DNA of 64,000 bases, from the NCBI RefSeq assembly GCF_900142185.1, contig NZ_FQZZ01000002.1:248001-312000 (forward strand). Direction: 5' to 3'. The stretch comes from Lutimaribacter pacificus. GTDB taxonomy: Bacteria > Pseudomonadota > Alphaproteobacteria > Rhodobacterales > Rhodobacteraceae. Position numbers and translations under genes: made by a program. Positions 52,365 through 62,206 of this stretch are shown here, one piece after another (position 1 is the first letter of the stretch; each line of letters starts with the position of its first letter). The notes beneath the pieces were generated by a model. It saw only the letters and a list, made by a program, of their open reading frames with translations, was not told the origin of the DNA and ran no database searches.

Positions 52365-53750
52365 ATGACCACGCCGCTGTCGAACTCGTTGAACATCGCC
52401 GATATCAGCACCACGCTGCACCCCTACACCGATGCCCGCAAGCACGAGAAGCAGGGCCCGCTCGTCATCGACCGGGGCGAGGGTATCCATGTCTACGACA
52501 CCAACGGCAAGAAATACATCGAGGCGCTGTCGGGCCTGTGGTCGGTTGCCGTGGGCTTTGACGAGCAGCGCCTGTGCGACGCCGCGATGGCGCAGATGCA
52601 AAAGCTGCCCTATTACCACACCTTCGCCCACAAATCGCACGAACCGTCGATCCGCCTGGCCGAAAAGCTGGTCGAGATGACGCCCGAGCACCTGACGCGC
52701 GTATTCTATACCTCGTCGGGGTCCGAGGCGAACGATACCGTCGTCAAGATGGTCTGGTTCTACAACAACGCGCTGGGCCGGCCGGAGAAAAAGAAGTTCC
52801 TCGCCCGCGACAAGGGCTATCACGGCATCACCGTGGCCTCGGGCAGCCTGACCGGCCTGCCCGCCAATCACAAGCATTTCGACCTGCCCGCGATCCCCGT
52901 GGTGCACCTGACCTGCCCGCATTTCTACCGCTTCGGCAAGGATGGCGAGTCCGAGGCCGAGTTCACCCAACGCCTGCTGGACGAGGCCGAGGAAACCATC
53001 CTGCGCGAAGGCCCCGAAACCATCGCCGCCTTCATCGGCGAGCCGGTGATGGGCGCGGGCGGCGTGATGGTCCCGCCCCAAGGTTACTGGCCGGGGATCG
53101 AGGCGCTGTGCCGCAAATACGATATCCTGCTGGTGTCGGACGAGGTGATCAACGGCTTCGGCCGGCTGGGCACCACCTTCGGCTGCGAAAAGATGGGCTT
53201 CAGCCCCGATATCATGGTGACCTCCAAGCAGCTGACATCGTCCTACATGCCGCTGGCGGCAGTCGTGTTCTCCGAGGCCGTCTATGACGTGATCGCCGAC
53301 AACACCCATGCGCTGGGCACCTTCGGCCACGGCTATACCGCCACCGGCCACCCGGTCGCCACCGCGGTGGGGCTGGAGAACCTCAGGATCATCGAGGAAC
53401 GCGACCTGATCGGCAACGCCGCCCGCCTGTCCGGTCCGTTCCAGGAGGGGCTGCGCCAATACGCAGATCACCCGCTGGTGGGCGAGGTGCGCGGCACCGG
53501 CCTGATCGCGGCGCTGGAGATGGTGGCCGACAAGGACAGCAAGCGCCAATTCGATCCGGTGGGCAAGCTGGGCCTCAAAGGGTTCGAGATCGGCCACGAA
53601 GAGGGGCTGATCTGCCGCAGCCTGGGCGACACGCTGGCGCTGTGCCCGCCGCTGATCATGACAGAGGACGACGTGGCCGAGATCGTGCGCATCATGGGCG
53701 TGATCCTGGACCGCACGCTGGACTACGCCAAATCCGAAGGCATGGTCTGA
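52365..53750 (+). CDS. Class III (omega) aminotransferase
   Basis: A 461-residue PLP enzyme. The PLP-binding Asp is in LLVSDEVINGFGR and the Schiff-base Lys in MVTSKQLTSSYMP, with GSEANDTVVK earlier. Members transfer an amino group between an amine or beta-amino acid and pyruvate or 2-oxoglutarate, for example in beta-alanine, taurine or putrescine metabolism. AAGGGAG at 52351 precedes the ATG. The 280-base region upstream, after the sulfotransferase-like gene, shows no other gene. Confidence 0.92.
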   Translation: MTTPLSNSLNIADISTTLHPYTDARKHEKQGPLVIDRGEGIHVYDTNGKKYIEALSGLWSVAVGFDEQRLCDAAMAQMQKLPYYHTFAHKSHEPSIRLAEKLVEMTPEHLTRVFYTSSGSEANDTVVKMVWFYNNALGRPEKKKFLARDKGYHGITVASGSLTGLPANHKHFDLPAIPVVHLTCPHFYRFGKDGESEAEFTQRLLDEAEETILREGPETIAAFIGEPVMGAGGVMVPPQGYWPGIEALCRKYDILLVSDEVINGFGRLGTTFGCEKMGFSPDIMVTSKQLTSSYMPLAAVVFSEAVYDVIADNTHALGTFGHGYTATGHPVATAVGLENLRIIEERDLIGNAARLSGPFQEGLRQYADHPLVGEVRGTGLIAALEMVADKDSKRQFDPVGKLGLKGFEIGHEEGLICRSLGDTLALCPPLIMTEDDVAEIVRIMGVILDRTLDYAKSEGMV

Positions 53751-53760
53751 TCCGCCGGGC

Positions 53761-53780
53761 CGGGCGGGTCCGCCCGCCCG
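53761..53780. terminator. GC hairpin between convergent genes
   Basis: An 8-bp stem (53761-53768 with 53773-53780) and a 4-base loop lie between the ends of the aminotransferase and the glycoside hydrolase genes. There is no T run, so any terminator function is uncertain. Confidence 0.4.
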
Positions 53781-53783
53781 CCG

Positions 53784-55793
53784 CTATTGCAGCAGCAGCC
53801 AGCGCACCGGCCCGAGGCGCGACAGGTCGATCACATGGGTGCTGTCCTGCACCGTATGGGCACCGGGATCGGCCAGCGGTCGGCCCGTGCCATCGGTCAG
53901 CGTCAGGTCCGGCGGGGCGCCGATCCGCAGTGCACCGCCAAGTGGCTCGATCCGGTAGGCGGGGTTTTTGCCGCCCACCGGCATCGCCCGCCCGGTGAGC
54001 GAGATCATGATCCTGAGCGATCCCGCGATCGCCCGTCCGTCCAGGCTCTGCACCGCCACAGCCGCCATCGGCATGTCGCTGTCCAGCCGGATCGAGGACA
54101 GCGAGATCGCCCCGCCCGCAAGCGCCCCGGCGGCAAGCTGGCTCTGCGCGGTATCGACAGTGTAAAGCCCGCGGCGGAAATCGCGCCGTATCTCGCCCGT
54201 GTCCGAGGCGATATGCCCGGCCCCCGCGTCGATAAGGGCGGTGTCGGGATCGGTGACCGGGATGGCGTCCCTGCCGGCCCGCGTCGGCCGCAGCCAGCCC
54301 AGTTCCGGCGTTTCGGGCAATTCGACCACCAGCCGCCCCTGCTCCGCCAGCGTGCGCAGCGCGGTCGAGGTGGCCGGAGTGATCTTCCGCCCATAGAACA
54401 CGTCCGCCGACAGCTGCAGCGCAAAGGTTCGCCCGGCGGGCCGGACGTGCCCCTGCCGGTACATCAGTGCCGCCGCAGGAAGCATCGCAAGGATCGCCGG
54501 ATCATACGCCACCGACCAGTTCCCCGGCCGGGTCGGCCCGTTCAGTGGCCGCTGGGAATAACCAAAGATCATCGGCGCATCCCAGCCCTGGTAGGCCGCG
54601 CTCGCCGCCATGCGCAGCGGGCCGGCAAGGCGATCCCCGGCGGGAAACCCGGTGATGTTCCATTCGGAAACGCTCAGCGGCATCCCCGCGACCTGCGCCG
54701 CCGCAGCCCAGTCGGGAAATCCCGCCGCATCGCGCGGGTTCCGGCGCAGTTCGTCCGGCTGGCCATAGGCATGCACGTCGATGATCGTGCCCAGCGTCAG
54801 CGACGGCAGCGCGGCGATGGAATTACCGCCCCAGCTGTTCGTCGTTGCCACCAGCCCGTCGAACCCGGTGGCGCGGATATCGGCGATCGTGGTCTGGAAG
54901 AAACGGCGCTCAAGATCGTTGAGAAACAGCTTGGACGGCCCGAATGTCCACGCCTTCCAGGTCTCTTTCGGGGGCAGCCCCTGCGCTTTGGCAAAATCGC
55001 GCGCCCGCGCCATGTAGATCGCGGAATGCGCCGGCACGCCCTTGTCGGGCAAAAGCGCGTTGCCGAAATGATGGGTCAGGTCGTTCTCGTTGGTGATCAG
55101 CACGGCAATGATTGCCGGGTCCTCGGCATAGCGCAGCCCGGTATGCGGGTTCCGGTGCGAAAGATAGGCGCGCTGGAACTCCAGCATTCGCGCCCGGATA
55201 CTGTCTGAAACGTAGTTGAAGCCGCGAATATCCGCCCGCGCCTTGCCCCCGGCGATCTCGTCGAAGGCGTCGATGCCGTCCCGCGCGGTAACCTCGCGCC
55301 CGACATGCAGGTCCAGCCAGACATAGATTCCCTCGTCCCGCAGCGCCGCGATCCAGAGGTCGAGCATCGCCATCGCCTCCGGGTCCAGCCGTGTCGTGGC
55401 GGGTGCCTTGGCGCCAAAGACATTCGGGGTGACCCAGCGCGAATCGTGGTGGTGGATGCGCACCAGGTTGAAGCCGAGCGCCGCCAGCCGCCGCGCATGT
55501 GCCGCGATGTTCTCCGGTGCGGTCCGAAACAGCGCATAGGCCTGCAGGTTGGCCCCCCAGAACCGCGCGGGGCTGCCGTCGTCAAAGACCAGATCGGCCC
55601 CCGCTGCCCGGACCCGGCCCTTGCTGCCGGCGGGGGTATGGTTGAGGAACCCCAGGTCGGGATTGCCGGGCGCGATGCCCACCGTTGCTTCCGGCCACAA
55701 CACCGGATCGCCGGGGGATTGCGCGGTGGCAAGGGGCGGAACGCCCAGCAAGGCCAGGATCAGAACAAGCGAACGGATGCGAAAATTCGGCAT
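53784..55793 (-). CDS. Secreted glycoside hydrolase (GH5/clan-A-like)
   Basis: A 669-residue exported protein. The signal peptide (SLVLILALLGVPPLATA-Q) ends near residue 25. A TIM-barrel begins at FWGANLQAYALF, with the putative acid/base Glu in LITNENDLTHHFG and the nucleophile Glu in LSVSEWNITGFP, the layout of clan-A glycosidases. The C-terminal 200 residues are strand-rich. Start Met 55793 was chosen because it gives the signal peptide; the open frame goes 33 residues further. Substrate unknown. Confidence 0.8.
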   Translation of the reverse strand: MPNFRIRSLVLILALLGVPPLATAQSPGDPVLWPEATVGIAPGNPDLGFLNHTPAGSKGRVRAAGADLVFDDGSPARFWGANLQAYALFRTAPENIAAHARRLAALGFNLVRIHHHDSRWVTPNVFGAKAPATTRLDPEAMAMLDLWIAALRDEGIYVWLDLHVGREVTARDGIDAFDEIAGGKARADIRGFNYVSDSIRARMLEFQRAYLSHRNPHTGLRYAEDPAIIAVLITNENDLTHHFGNALLPDKGVPAHSAIYMARARDFAKAQGLPPKETWKAWTFGPSKLFLNDLERRFFQTTIADIRATGFDGLVATTNSWGGNSIAALPSLTLGTIIDVHAYGQPDELRRNPRDAAGFPDWAAAAQVAGMPLSVSEWNITGFPAGDRLAGPLRMAASAAYQGWDAPMIFGYSQRPLNGPTRPGNWSVAYDPAILAMLPAAALMYRQGHVRPAGRTFALQLSADVFYGRKITPATSTALRTLAEQGRLVVELPETPELGWLRPTRAGRDAIPVTDPDTALIDAGAGHIASDTGEIRRDFRRGLYTVDTAQSQLAAGALAGGAISLSSIRLDSDMPMAAVAVQSLDGRAIAGSLRIMISLTGRAMPVGGKNPAYRIEPLGGALRIGAPPDLTLTDGTGRPLADPGAHTVQDSTHVIDLSRLGPVRWLLLQ

Positions 55794-55934
55794 GGGACAA
55801 GGCCAGTGCTTCGGACGACTATATCGCGGACCCGCCGGCAGGTCCGTCCGGCAACAGCCTGACCCGGGCGATCCGCCCTTGCATCCTATCACATTGTGCG
55901 GCGTTGCCCGCGCGTCTTTCGCTCCTGCCGGGGC

Positions 55935-57608
55935 TTACCTGGCGGTCACCTTCTCGGGCCTGGCCAGCCATTCCTTGCCGCGCAGCATGGCCTTCCAGTA
56001 GACCGGCGGCAGGATCTGTTCCTTCAGGATCCAGGCCGCGCGGGTGGGCCGGGTGCCGTCCAGCAGCCATTTCGGAAAGCTGGGCAGCAGCGCGCCGCCA
56101 TAGCCGAACTCGGCCAGCACGATCTTGCCCCGTTCCACCGTCAGCGGGCAGGAGCCATAGCCGTTATACATCGCCCGCGGCGCACCGCCGTAGATATCGG
56201 CGACGATGTTCTCCGCGACGACGGGCGCCTGCATCCGCGCGGCGGCGGCGGTCTTGGCGTTGGGCGCGTTCATCACGTCGCCCAGACTCCAGATATTGTC
56301 GAACTCGGTGTGGCGCAGCGTGCTCTGGTCCACGTCGACCCACCCCGCCGCATCGGCCAGCGGCGAGACGCGGATGAAATCGGGTGCGGTCTGGGGCGGG
56401 CAGACATGCATCATGTCGAACCCGACAGTCACCTCGTGCGACTCCTTTTCGGGCTCGGACACCCGGAAGGTGGCGGTCTTCGAGGGGCCGTCAACGGCGA
56501 TGAGGTTGTTCCAGAAATTCAGCGTGGCGTCGTATTTCCTGACATACCGCATCAGCGCCGGGACATAATCCTTGACCCCGAACAACACGCCGCCCGCATT
56601 CATGAACTGCACGTCGATATCTTTCAGCCGGTTGCTGCGGACCCAGTGATCCGCCGAAAGATACATCGCCTTCTGCGGTGCGCCCGCGCATTTGATCGGC
56701 ATCGGCGGCTGGGTGAACAGCGCGCGGCCCTCGTGCAGGTTGCGGACCAGCTCCCAGGTATAGGGCGCCAGGTCGTAGCGATAGTTCGAGGTGACGCCGT
56801 TCTTGCCCAGCGTTTCCACCAGCCCGTCCACCGCGTGCCAGTCGAGCTTGAGCCCCGGGCAGACCACCAAGCGGTCGTATTTCACTACGCGGCAGCCGTC
56901 CAGCACCACGGCATTGTCCTTCGGCTCGAACGCGGCGACGGCGGATTTGATCCAGTGCACGCCCTGCGGGATCAGGCTGCCCATGGTCCGGGCCGTGGTG
57001 GCCGGGTCGAAGATGCCCGCGCCCACCATCGTCCAGCCGGGCTGGTAATAGTGGATATCGGCAGGATCGAGGATTGCGATGCTCAACTCGCGCTTGCGTT
57101 CCCGGATGCTGGCGGCCACGGCGATGCCGGCCGCCCCGCCGCCCACGATCACCACGTCGAATTTCGCGTCACCGGTATCGGTGGGGGTCTTGCCGCCGTT
57201 CACGATGCGGCGCACCACCCCGGCCATGTCGTAACCGGCGTCTCTGGTCGCGGCAAGGATCGCGGCGGTGTCGCGTGTGCCGGCCTGCGACAACGACCAC
57301 AGCGTCGCCGACCGCGTGCCGGTGCGGCAATAGGCCAGCACCGGGCCGGGCAGTTCCACCAGCGCGCGGCCGAAATCCTCGGCATCCTCGTCGCGCACCT
57401 TGCCGGAAACGATGGGCATATAGCGGGTTTGCAGCCCGGCGGCCTGTGCCGCGGCCTCGACCTCGTCGAATGTCGGCTGGTCCGCGGCCTCGCCATCGGG
57501 CCGGTTGCAGATGACCGATCGGAACCCCTGTGCGGCGGCCGCCGCCATGTCCCCGGGCAGAAGTTGCGGGGCAACGCTGACTTCGTCGGTGATCTTCCTG
57601 ATATCCAT
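55935..57608 (-). CDS. DUF442 sulfurtransferase/phosphatase-like domain fused to sulfide:quinone oxidoreductase
   Basis: A 557-residue fusion. The N-terminal DUF442 domain (about 1-110) has the Cys94 loop AYCRTGTRS, like Blh and dual-specificity phosphatases. From about residue 150 follows a flavoprotein with the FAD motif VVIVGGGAAGIA and the redox/quinone features of type II sulfide:quinone oxidoreductase (MPIKCAGAPQKA, HVCPPQTAPDF). It probably handles sulfide and passes the resulting sulfane sulfur on, feeding electrons to quinone. The fusion is known in marine alphaproteobacteria. Confidence 0.87.
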   Translation of the reverse strand: MDIRKITDEVSVAPQLLPGDMAAAAAQGFRSVICNRPDGEAADQPTFDEVEAAAQAAGLQTRYMPIVSGKVRDEDAEDFGRALVELPGPVLAYCRTGTRSATLWSLSQAGTRDTAAILAATRDAGYDMAGVVRRIVNGGKTPTDTGDAKFDVVIVGGGAAGIAVAASIRERKRELSIAILDPADIHYYQPGWTMVGAGIFDPATTARTMGSLIPQGVHWIKSAVAAFEPKDNAVVLDGCRVVKYDRLVVCPGLKLDWHAVDGLVETLGKNGVTSNYRYDLAPYTWELVRNLHEGRALFTQPPMPIKCAGAPQKAMYLSADHWVRSNRLKDIDVQFMNAGGVLFGVKDYVPALMRYVRKYDATLNFWNNLIAVDGPSKTATFRVSEPEKESHEVTVGFDMMHVCPPQTAPDFIRVSPLADAAGWVDVDQSTLRHTEFDNIWSLGDVMNAPNAKTAAAARMQAPVVAENIVADIYGGAPRAMYNGYGSCPLTVERGKIVLAEFGYGGALLPSFPKWLLDGTRPTRAAWILKEQILPPVYWKAMLRGKEWLARPEKVTAR

Positions 57609-57803
57609 GTCGGTCTCCGCGCGAATGGGAATCGGTTTGCCGGTGTTTCTACATTCCGGGCGGGGAATATGTCAGATGCCACACTGTCACAGCGCCCGGC
57701 CCCGCCGATATCGCCGATTGCCGCGCCGCCCGGCAATGACGCGCCAAGGCGGGGACCGCGCCTGTGGTCTTTTCTTGGCCGGACCGGCGCGCTATGCGGG
57801 GGC

Positions 57804-58868
57804 ATGACGATGCGCATTCAGGACCGATACGCCGAACTGGTGCAGGCGGGCGAGCTTCATGCCGATCCCGCGCAGGAAGCCGCGCTGCCCGAGTTCGAGC
57901 GTATTCGCCACGCCCTCGAACAGCCGGTCAAACGCGGCTGGTTCGCAAAGAAACCCGAACCGCCCAGGGGCTTGTACCTCTGGGGCGGTGTGGGCCGTGG
58001 CAAATCCATGCTGATGGACCTGTTCGTCGGCATGGTCGATGCGCCCAAGCGGAGGGTGCATTTCCACGCTTTCATGCAGGAAATCCAGAACGCGCTGCAC
58101 GAGGCGCGCAAATCGGGTGCCGAGGACGCGATCGAACCGGTGGCAAAAGCGGTGTCCGACGAGCTGCGCCTGCTGGCCTTCGACGAGATGCAGATCACCG
58201 ATATCGCCGATGCGATGATCGTGGGGCGGCTGTTCGAAAAGCTGTTCGATGCGGGTGTCGTCGTTGTCACCACGTCGAACCGGGTGCCCGACGATCTGTA
58301 CAAGGACGGTCTGAACCGGCAGATTTTCCTGCCTTTCATCGAGTTGCTGAAACAGCGGATGGAACTCCACGAACTGACCAGCCCGCGCGATTACCGGCAG
58401 GACAGGTTGCAGGGCGAGCAGGTCTATTTCACGCCGGCCAATGCCGACGCCCGCCGCGCCATCGCGTCGATCTGGGACGACCTGACCGATGGCGGGGAAG
58501 AGGCGCTGGTGCTGGTCGTCAAGGGCCGCAAGGTCGAAATCCCGCTTTATCACAACGGGGTGGCGCGGGCGTCGTTCCACGACCTGTGCGGCCGGATGCT
58601 GGGCGCGGCGGATTACCTTGCGCTGGCCGAGGTGACGCGGGTTCTGATCCTGGAAAACATCCCCGCGCTGGGCCGCTCGAACTTCAACGAGGCCAAGCGT
58701 TTCGTCACGCTGATCGACGCGCTGTACGAGGCGAAGGTGCGGCTGATCTGTTCCGCCGCGGCAGACCCCGAGATGCTGTATCTGGAAGGCGAAGGCGTTT
58801 TCGAGTTCGAGCGCACCGCCAGCCGGTTGCGCGAAATGCAGGCCGAGGACTGGGGCCGCGAGGCGTGA
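57804..58868 (+). CDS. zapE: AFG1-like ATPase, cell division protein ZapE
   Basis: A 354-residue P-loop ATPase with Walker A WGGVGRGKSMLMD near residue 60, Walker B LLAFDEMQITDIADA and the SNRVPDDLY sensor. ZapE acts at the constricting FtsZ ring in bacteria and AFG1 in mitochondrial quality control. Start ATG 57804 (MTMRIQDRYAELVQAG) matches the family. The same frame is open far upstream, but that part is only the antisense of the SQR gene. Confidence 0.92.
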   Translation: MTMRIQDRYAELVQAGELHADPAQEAALPEFERIRHALEQPVKRGWFAKKPEPPRGLYLWGGVGRGKSMLMDLFVGMVDAPKRRVHFHAFMQEIQNALHEARKSGAEDAIEPVAKAVSDELRLLAFDEMQITDIADAMIVGRLFEKLFDAGVVVVTTSNRVPDDLYKDGLNRQIFLPFIELLKQRMELHELTSPRDYRQDRLQGEQVYFTPANADARRAIASIWDDLTDGGEEALVLVVKGRKVEIPLYHNGVARASFHDLCGRMLGAADYLALAEVTRVLILENIPALGRSNFNEAKRFVTLIDALYEAKVRLICSAAADPEMLYLEGEGVFEFERTASRLREMQAEDWGREA

Positions 58869-58915
58869 CATGATCGCGTGCGCCGGGGGGCGCACACAGG
58901 GTATCTGCGGTGCTC

Positions 58916-59006
58916 GCCTCCGGCTGCGCTCCTCGGGGTGCCTCCGGCGGGGATATTTGCGGAAAGGGGAAAACCGCGCGGTTTTGTGCCGATACCGCGC
59001 GGTTTT
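58916..59006. repeat. Palindromic intergenic repeat of Rhodobacteraceae type
   Basis: After zapE, cctccggc occurs at 58918 and 58941, the second copy within cctccggcggggatattt. The perfect palindrome aaaaccgcgcggtttt (58970-58985) follows, and a partial copy ccgcgcggtttt lies at 58995-59006. From memory, cctccggcggggatattt-like sequences recur between genes in this family. Confidence 0.45.
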
Positions 59007-59064
59007 CCTGTGCATGGCCCCGGAACATGCTAAGCGGCGGGGCAGGGACAAGCGGGAGATCGGG

Positions 59065-59529
59065 ATGCACAGACGTTTCTTCGTGCTGGGATTTGTGGCG
59101 CTGGCGGGCTGCGGGCGGCGCGGGCGGCAGCGGGCGCATTCGCCGCGCCACGACATGCCGCTTCATCCGAACGAAACGCCCGAGCTGCGGGCGCTGATCG
59201 TGGAATACTCGGATCACTACGATGTGCCGGTCGACCTGGTGCAGCGGGTGATCGTGCGCGAAAGCACCCACCGTCCGGGGGCGCGCAACGGGCCTTATTA
59301 CGGGCTGATGCAGATCCTGCCGCAAACGGCGCGCTCGATGGGGTTTCGCGGCGCCCCCGAGGATCTGCTGGATGCCGAGACCAACCTGAAATACGCGGTC
59401 AAATACCTGCGCGGCGCCTGGCTGGTTTCCGATGGCGATCGGGACCGCGCGGTGATGTGGTATGCGCGTGGTTATTATTACGAGGCCAAGCGGCGCGGGA
59501 TGCTGCGCGAGACCGGCCTGCGATCCTGA
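59065..59529 (+). CDS. Lytic transglycosylase (SLT) lipoprotein
   Basis: A 154-residue protein. A lipoprotein signal (FFVLGFVALAGC, lipidated Cys16) is followed by a single SLT domain with the catalytic Glu in VIVRESTHRPGARNGPYYGL and the GLMQILPQTA motif. It cleaves peptidoglycan between MurNAc and GlcNAc at the outer membrane. The domain is short, close to the minimum for the family. Start ATG 59065 was chosen for the lipoprotein signal; a GGAG lies just before it. Confidence 0.9.
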   Translation: MHRRFFVLGFVALAGCGRRGRQRAHSPRHDMPLHPNETPELRALIVEYSDHYDVPVDLVQRVIVRESTHRPGARNGPYYGLMQILPQTARSMGFRGAPEDLLDAETNLKYAVKYLRGAWLVSDGDRDRAVMWYARGYYYEAKRRGMLRETGLRS

Positions 59530-59543
59530 TTGCCAAAAGAAAG

Positions 59544-59568
59544 GGGGCCGTTGGATCGGCCCCTCTTT
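59544..59568 (+). terminator. Terminator after the transglycosylase gene
   Basis: A 7-bp stem ggggccg/cggcccc (59544-59550 with 59557-59563), extended by further A/T pairs with one bulge, is followed by TCTTT. It starts 15 bases after the stop codon. The rest of the gap to 59822 shows no gene. Confidence 0.75.
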
Positions 59569-59822
59569 CCCACCTGCCGTCGTCATTCAACAAAGCGTGG
59601 GGGCCATCGCCCGGTGCGGCGCCGGAGCGCGCCGGCGGTCCCCCAAGGTCCCGCGATACCCCACCGATAGGGGGCGCGATGCGGGTGTTCTGCAAGATAT
59701 AGGCGAAGCGCCGCGAAGCGGTCAACAAGCCATGATTCGTTTTGCGTCTTCCGCAATCGAATCCGTTGATTTGACTCGAAACTTTCCTGCCCCTTTCTTG
59801 CGCTGAGGCCGGGCCGCCCGGG

Positions 59823-61100
59823 TCAGCCCCCGGCCTGCAACCGCAGCACCGCCCCCGACAGGTAGAGCGAGCCGCAGATCAGGATGCGGGCATCGGGCGT
59901 GTGCGCGGCGATCCGCGCCAGCGCGCCGAGGATATCCCCGGCCTCGTCGGCGGGCAGGCCAACCTGCCGGGCGGCCTCGGCCGTGCGGGCGGCGGGCAGG
60001 GTGTTGGCCTCGCCGGGGATCGAAATCGCCGTCAGCCCGTCGGCCACCCCCGCCAGCGGCGTGAGATAGCCGGTAACGTCCTTGGTGTTCAGCATCCCGC
60101 AGACCAGATGCGTCGGGCGTTTCGGCAGGCTGGCCAGATGCGCGGCAAGCGCCTGCCCGGCCGCCGGGTTGTGCCCGCCGTCGAGCCACAGCTCGGCCCG
60201 TGGCGCCGCCGCGGCCAGCGGGCCGTCGGTCAGGCGTTGCAGGCGCGCGGGCCAGAAGGCGCTGGTCACGGCAGCCTCGGCGGCGGTGTCGTCAAAGCCC
60301 AGATGCCTGAGTGCGGCGATGGCTGCGCCCGCGTTCTGGATCTGGTGCGCGCCCGGCAGGTTGGGCAGGGGCAGGTCCAGCAGGCCGGTTTCGTCCTGAT
60401 AGACCATGCGCCCGCGTTCCGTTCCCACATGCCAGTGCTGGCCATAAGCCAGGACCGGCGCGCCCAGCCGTTCGGCGCGCGCCTCGATCACCGCCAGCGC
60501 GTCGTCCTCCTGCGGGCCGACGATCACCGGCACGCCGCGCTTGATGATCCCGGCCTTTTCTCCCGCGATGGCGGTCAGCGTCGTGCCGAGATAGCTTTCG
60601 TGATCCATCGAGACCGGGGTGATGATGCTCAGCGCCGGCTTTCCGACCACGTTGGTGGCGTCGAGCCGCCCGCCCAGCCCAACCTCGAGCAGGGTGTAAT
60701 CGGCGGGGGTGCGCGCCATGGCAAGGATCGCGGCGCAGGTCGTGATCTCGAAATAGGTGATCGGCACGCCGCCATTGGCGGCCTCGCATTCGTTCAGCAC
60801 ATCCGACAGCGCGTTTTCGTCGATCAACGCGCCCGCCAGCCGGATACGTTCGTGGAACCGCGCCAGATGCGGCGAGGTATAGGCATGCACGCGCTTGCCC
60901 GCGCTTTCCATCCCGGCACGGATCATGGCCTGCGTGCTGCCCTTGCCGTTGGTGCCCGCGATATGGATCACCGGCGGCAGGTCGTCTTGCGGGTTGCCGA
61001 GCGTGTCGAGCAGCTGATGTACGCGGTCGAGTGTCAAATCAATGATCTTCGGATGCAGCGCCATCATCCGTTCGAGGATGGCATCGGAACGCTGGGTCAT
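59823..61100 (-). CDS. folC: Bifunctional dihydrofolate/folylpolyglutamate synthase
   Basis: A 425-residue Mur-ligase-like enzyme with the P-loop IAGTNGKGSTQA near residue 50, TSPHLARFHERI and the WLDGGHNP motif near 310. It adds glutamate to dihydropteroate and folates. Start Met 61100 (MTQRSDAILERM) was chosen over the longer open frame. It lies downstream of accD in the same direction, the usual accD-folC order of proteobacteria. Confidence 0.94.
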   Translation of the reverse strand: MTQRSDAILERMMALHPKIIDLTLDRVHQLLDTLGNPQDDLPPVIHIAGTNGKGSTQAMIRAGMESAGKRVHAYTSPHLARFHERIRLAGALIDENALSDVLNECEAANGGVPITYFEITTCAAILAMARTPADYTLLEVGLGGRLDATNVVGKPALSIITPVSMDHESYLGTTLTAIAGEKAGIIKRGVPVIVGPQEDDALAVIEARAERLGAPVLAYGQHWHVGTERGRMVYQDETGLLDLPLPNLPGAHQIQNAGAAIAALRHLGFDDTAAEAAVTSAFWPARLQRLTDGPLAAAAPRAELWLDGGHNPAAGQALAAHLASLPKRPTHLVCGMLNTKDVTGYLTPLAGVADGLTAISIPGEANTLPAARTAEAARQVGLPADEAGDILGALARIAAHTPDARILICGSLYLSGAVLRLQAGG

Positions 61101-61182
61101 GTCTGAGGGGTGTCCGGGCGTTGCTTTCGGTGCGGTGATCCTGGCACATACGGCGCGGGCGGCCAGGCGGATTTGCGGCGCT

Positions 61183-62148
61183 TCAGCCCTTCTTCGCGGC
61201 GTCCTTGGCGGTGGCGGCCTTTGCCGTCCTGGCAGCCGGTGCATCGCCTTCGTCTTCGCCGTCCTGTTCGGGCGCGGGCAGGTCGCCCTTGATCTCCGGC
61301 GGCAGGCCCAGCAGCATCCGGGTGATCGAGATCAGCTCGGCCCGCATCTCGGTGCGCGGGGTCACGCGGTCGAGCATCCCGTGATCCAGCAGGTATTCGG
61401 CGCGCTGGAAGCCCTCGGGCAGCTTTTCGCGGATCGTCTGTTCGATCACGCGGGGGCCGGCGAAACAGATCAGCGCGTTGGGTTCGGCGATATGCACGTC
61501 GCCCAGCATGGCGTAGGACGCGGTGACGCCGCCCGTCGTGGGATGGGTCAGCACGACGATATAGGGCAGGCCGGCCTCTTTCAGCATCTGTACGGCGACG
61601 GTGGTGCGCGGCATCTGCATCAGGCTCAGGATGCCTTCCTGCATCCGCGCGCCGCCTGCGGCCGAGAACAGGATCAGCGGACGCTTGAGCTTTACCGCCT
61701 CCTGCGCGGCGGCGATGATGGCGTTGCCGACATACATGCCCATCGACCCGCCCATGAAGCTGAAATCCTGCGCCGCCGCCACGATGGGGGTGCGGCCGAT
61801 CTCGCCCGTGGCGACCAGCATCGCCTCTTTCTCGCCGGTCAGTTTCTGGGCCGCCTTCATGCGGTCGGGATATTTCTTCTGGTCGCGGAAATGCAGCGGG
61901 TCGGCCAGCGGTTCGGGCACCGAAATCTCGGCAAAGATGCCGCCGTCGAACAGGGCCCTGAACCGGTCGCGCGGGGTGATCGCCATGTGATGCCCGCAAT
62001 TCGTGCAGACATTCAGGTTGTCGCTGAGTTCGCGGTGGAACAGCATCGTGCCGCATTCGTCGCATTTCGACCACAGGTTCTCGGGCACTTCGCGGCGCGA
62101 GAAGATCGAGTTGATGCGGGGGCGGACGTAGTTGGTGATCCAGTTCAT
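61183..62148 (-). CDS. accD: Acetyl-CoA carboxylase carboxyltransferase subunit beta
   Basis: A 321-residue protein. The N-terminal zinc ribbon CDECG...CTNCGHH (residues about 28-52) precedes the crotonase-fold carboxyltransferase domain ([33 protein letters not shown]). With AccA it transfers the carboxyl group from biotin to acetyl-CoA for fatty acid synthesis. The C-terminus has an Ala/Glu-rich tail of about 35 residues, common in Rhodobacteraceae. Confidence 0.96.
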   Translation of the reverse strand: MNWITNYVRPRINSIFSRREVPENLWSKCDECGTMLFHRELSDNLNVCTNCGHHMAITPRDRFRALFDGGIFAEISVPEPLADPLHFRDQKKYPDRMKAAQKLTGEKEAMLVATGEIGRTPIVAAAQDFSFMGGSMGMYVGNAIIAAAQEAVKLKRPLILFSAAGGARMQEGILSLMQMPRTTVAVQMLKEAGLPYIVVLTHPTTGGVTASYAMLGDVHIAEPNALICFAGPRVIEQTIREKLPEGFQRAEYLLDHGMLDRVTPRTEMRAELISITRMLLGLPPEIKGDLPAPEQDGEDEGDAPAARTAKAATAKDAAKKG

Positions 62149-62206
62149 TCAGGCATGTCCCGTTGCGGCTTTGGCCTGAAATAAGCCCCGGCGCGGTGAA
62201 ATGCAA

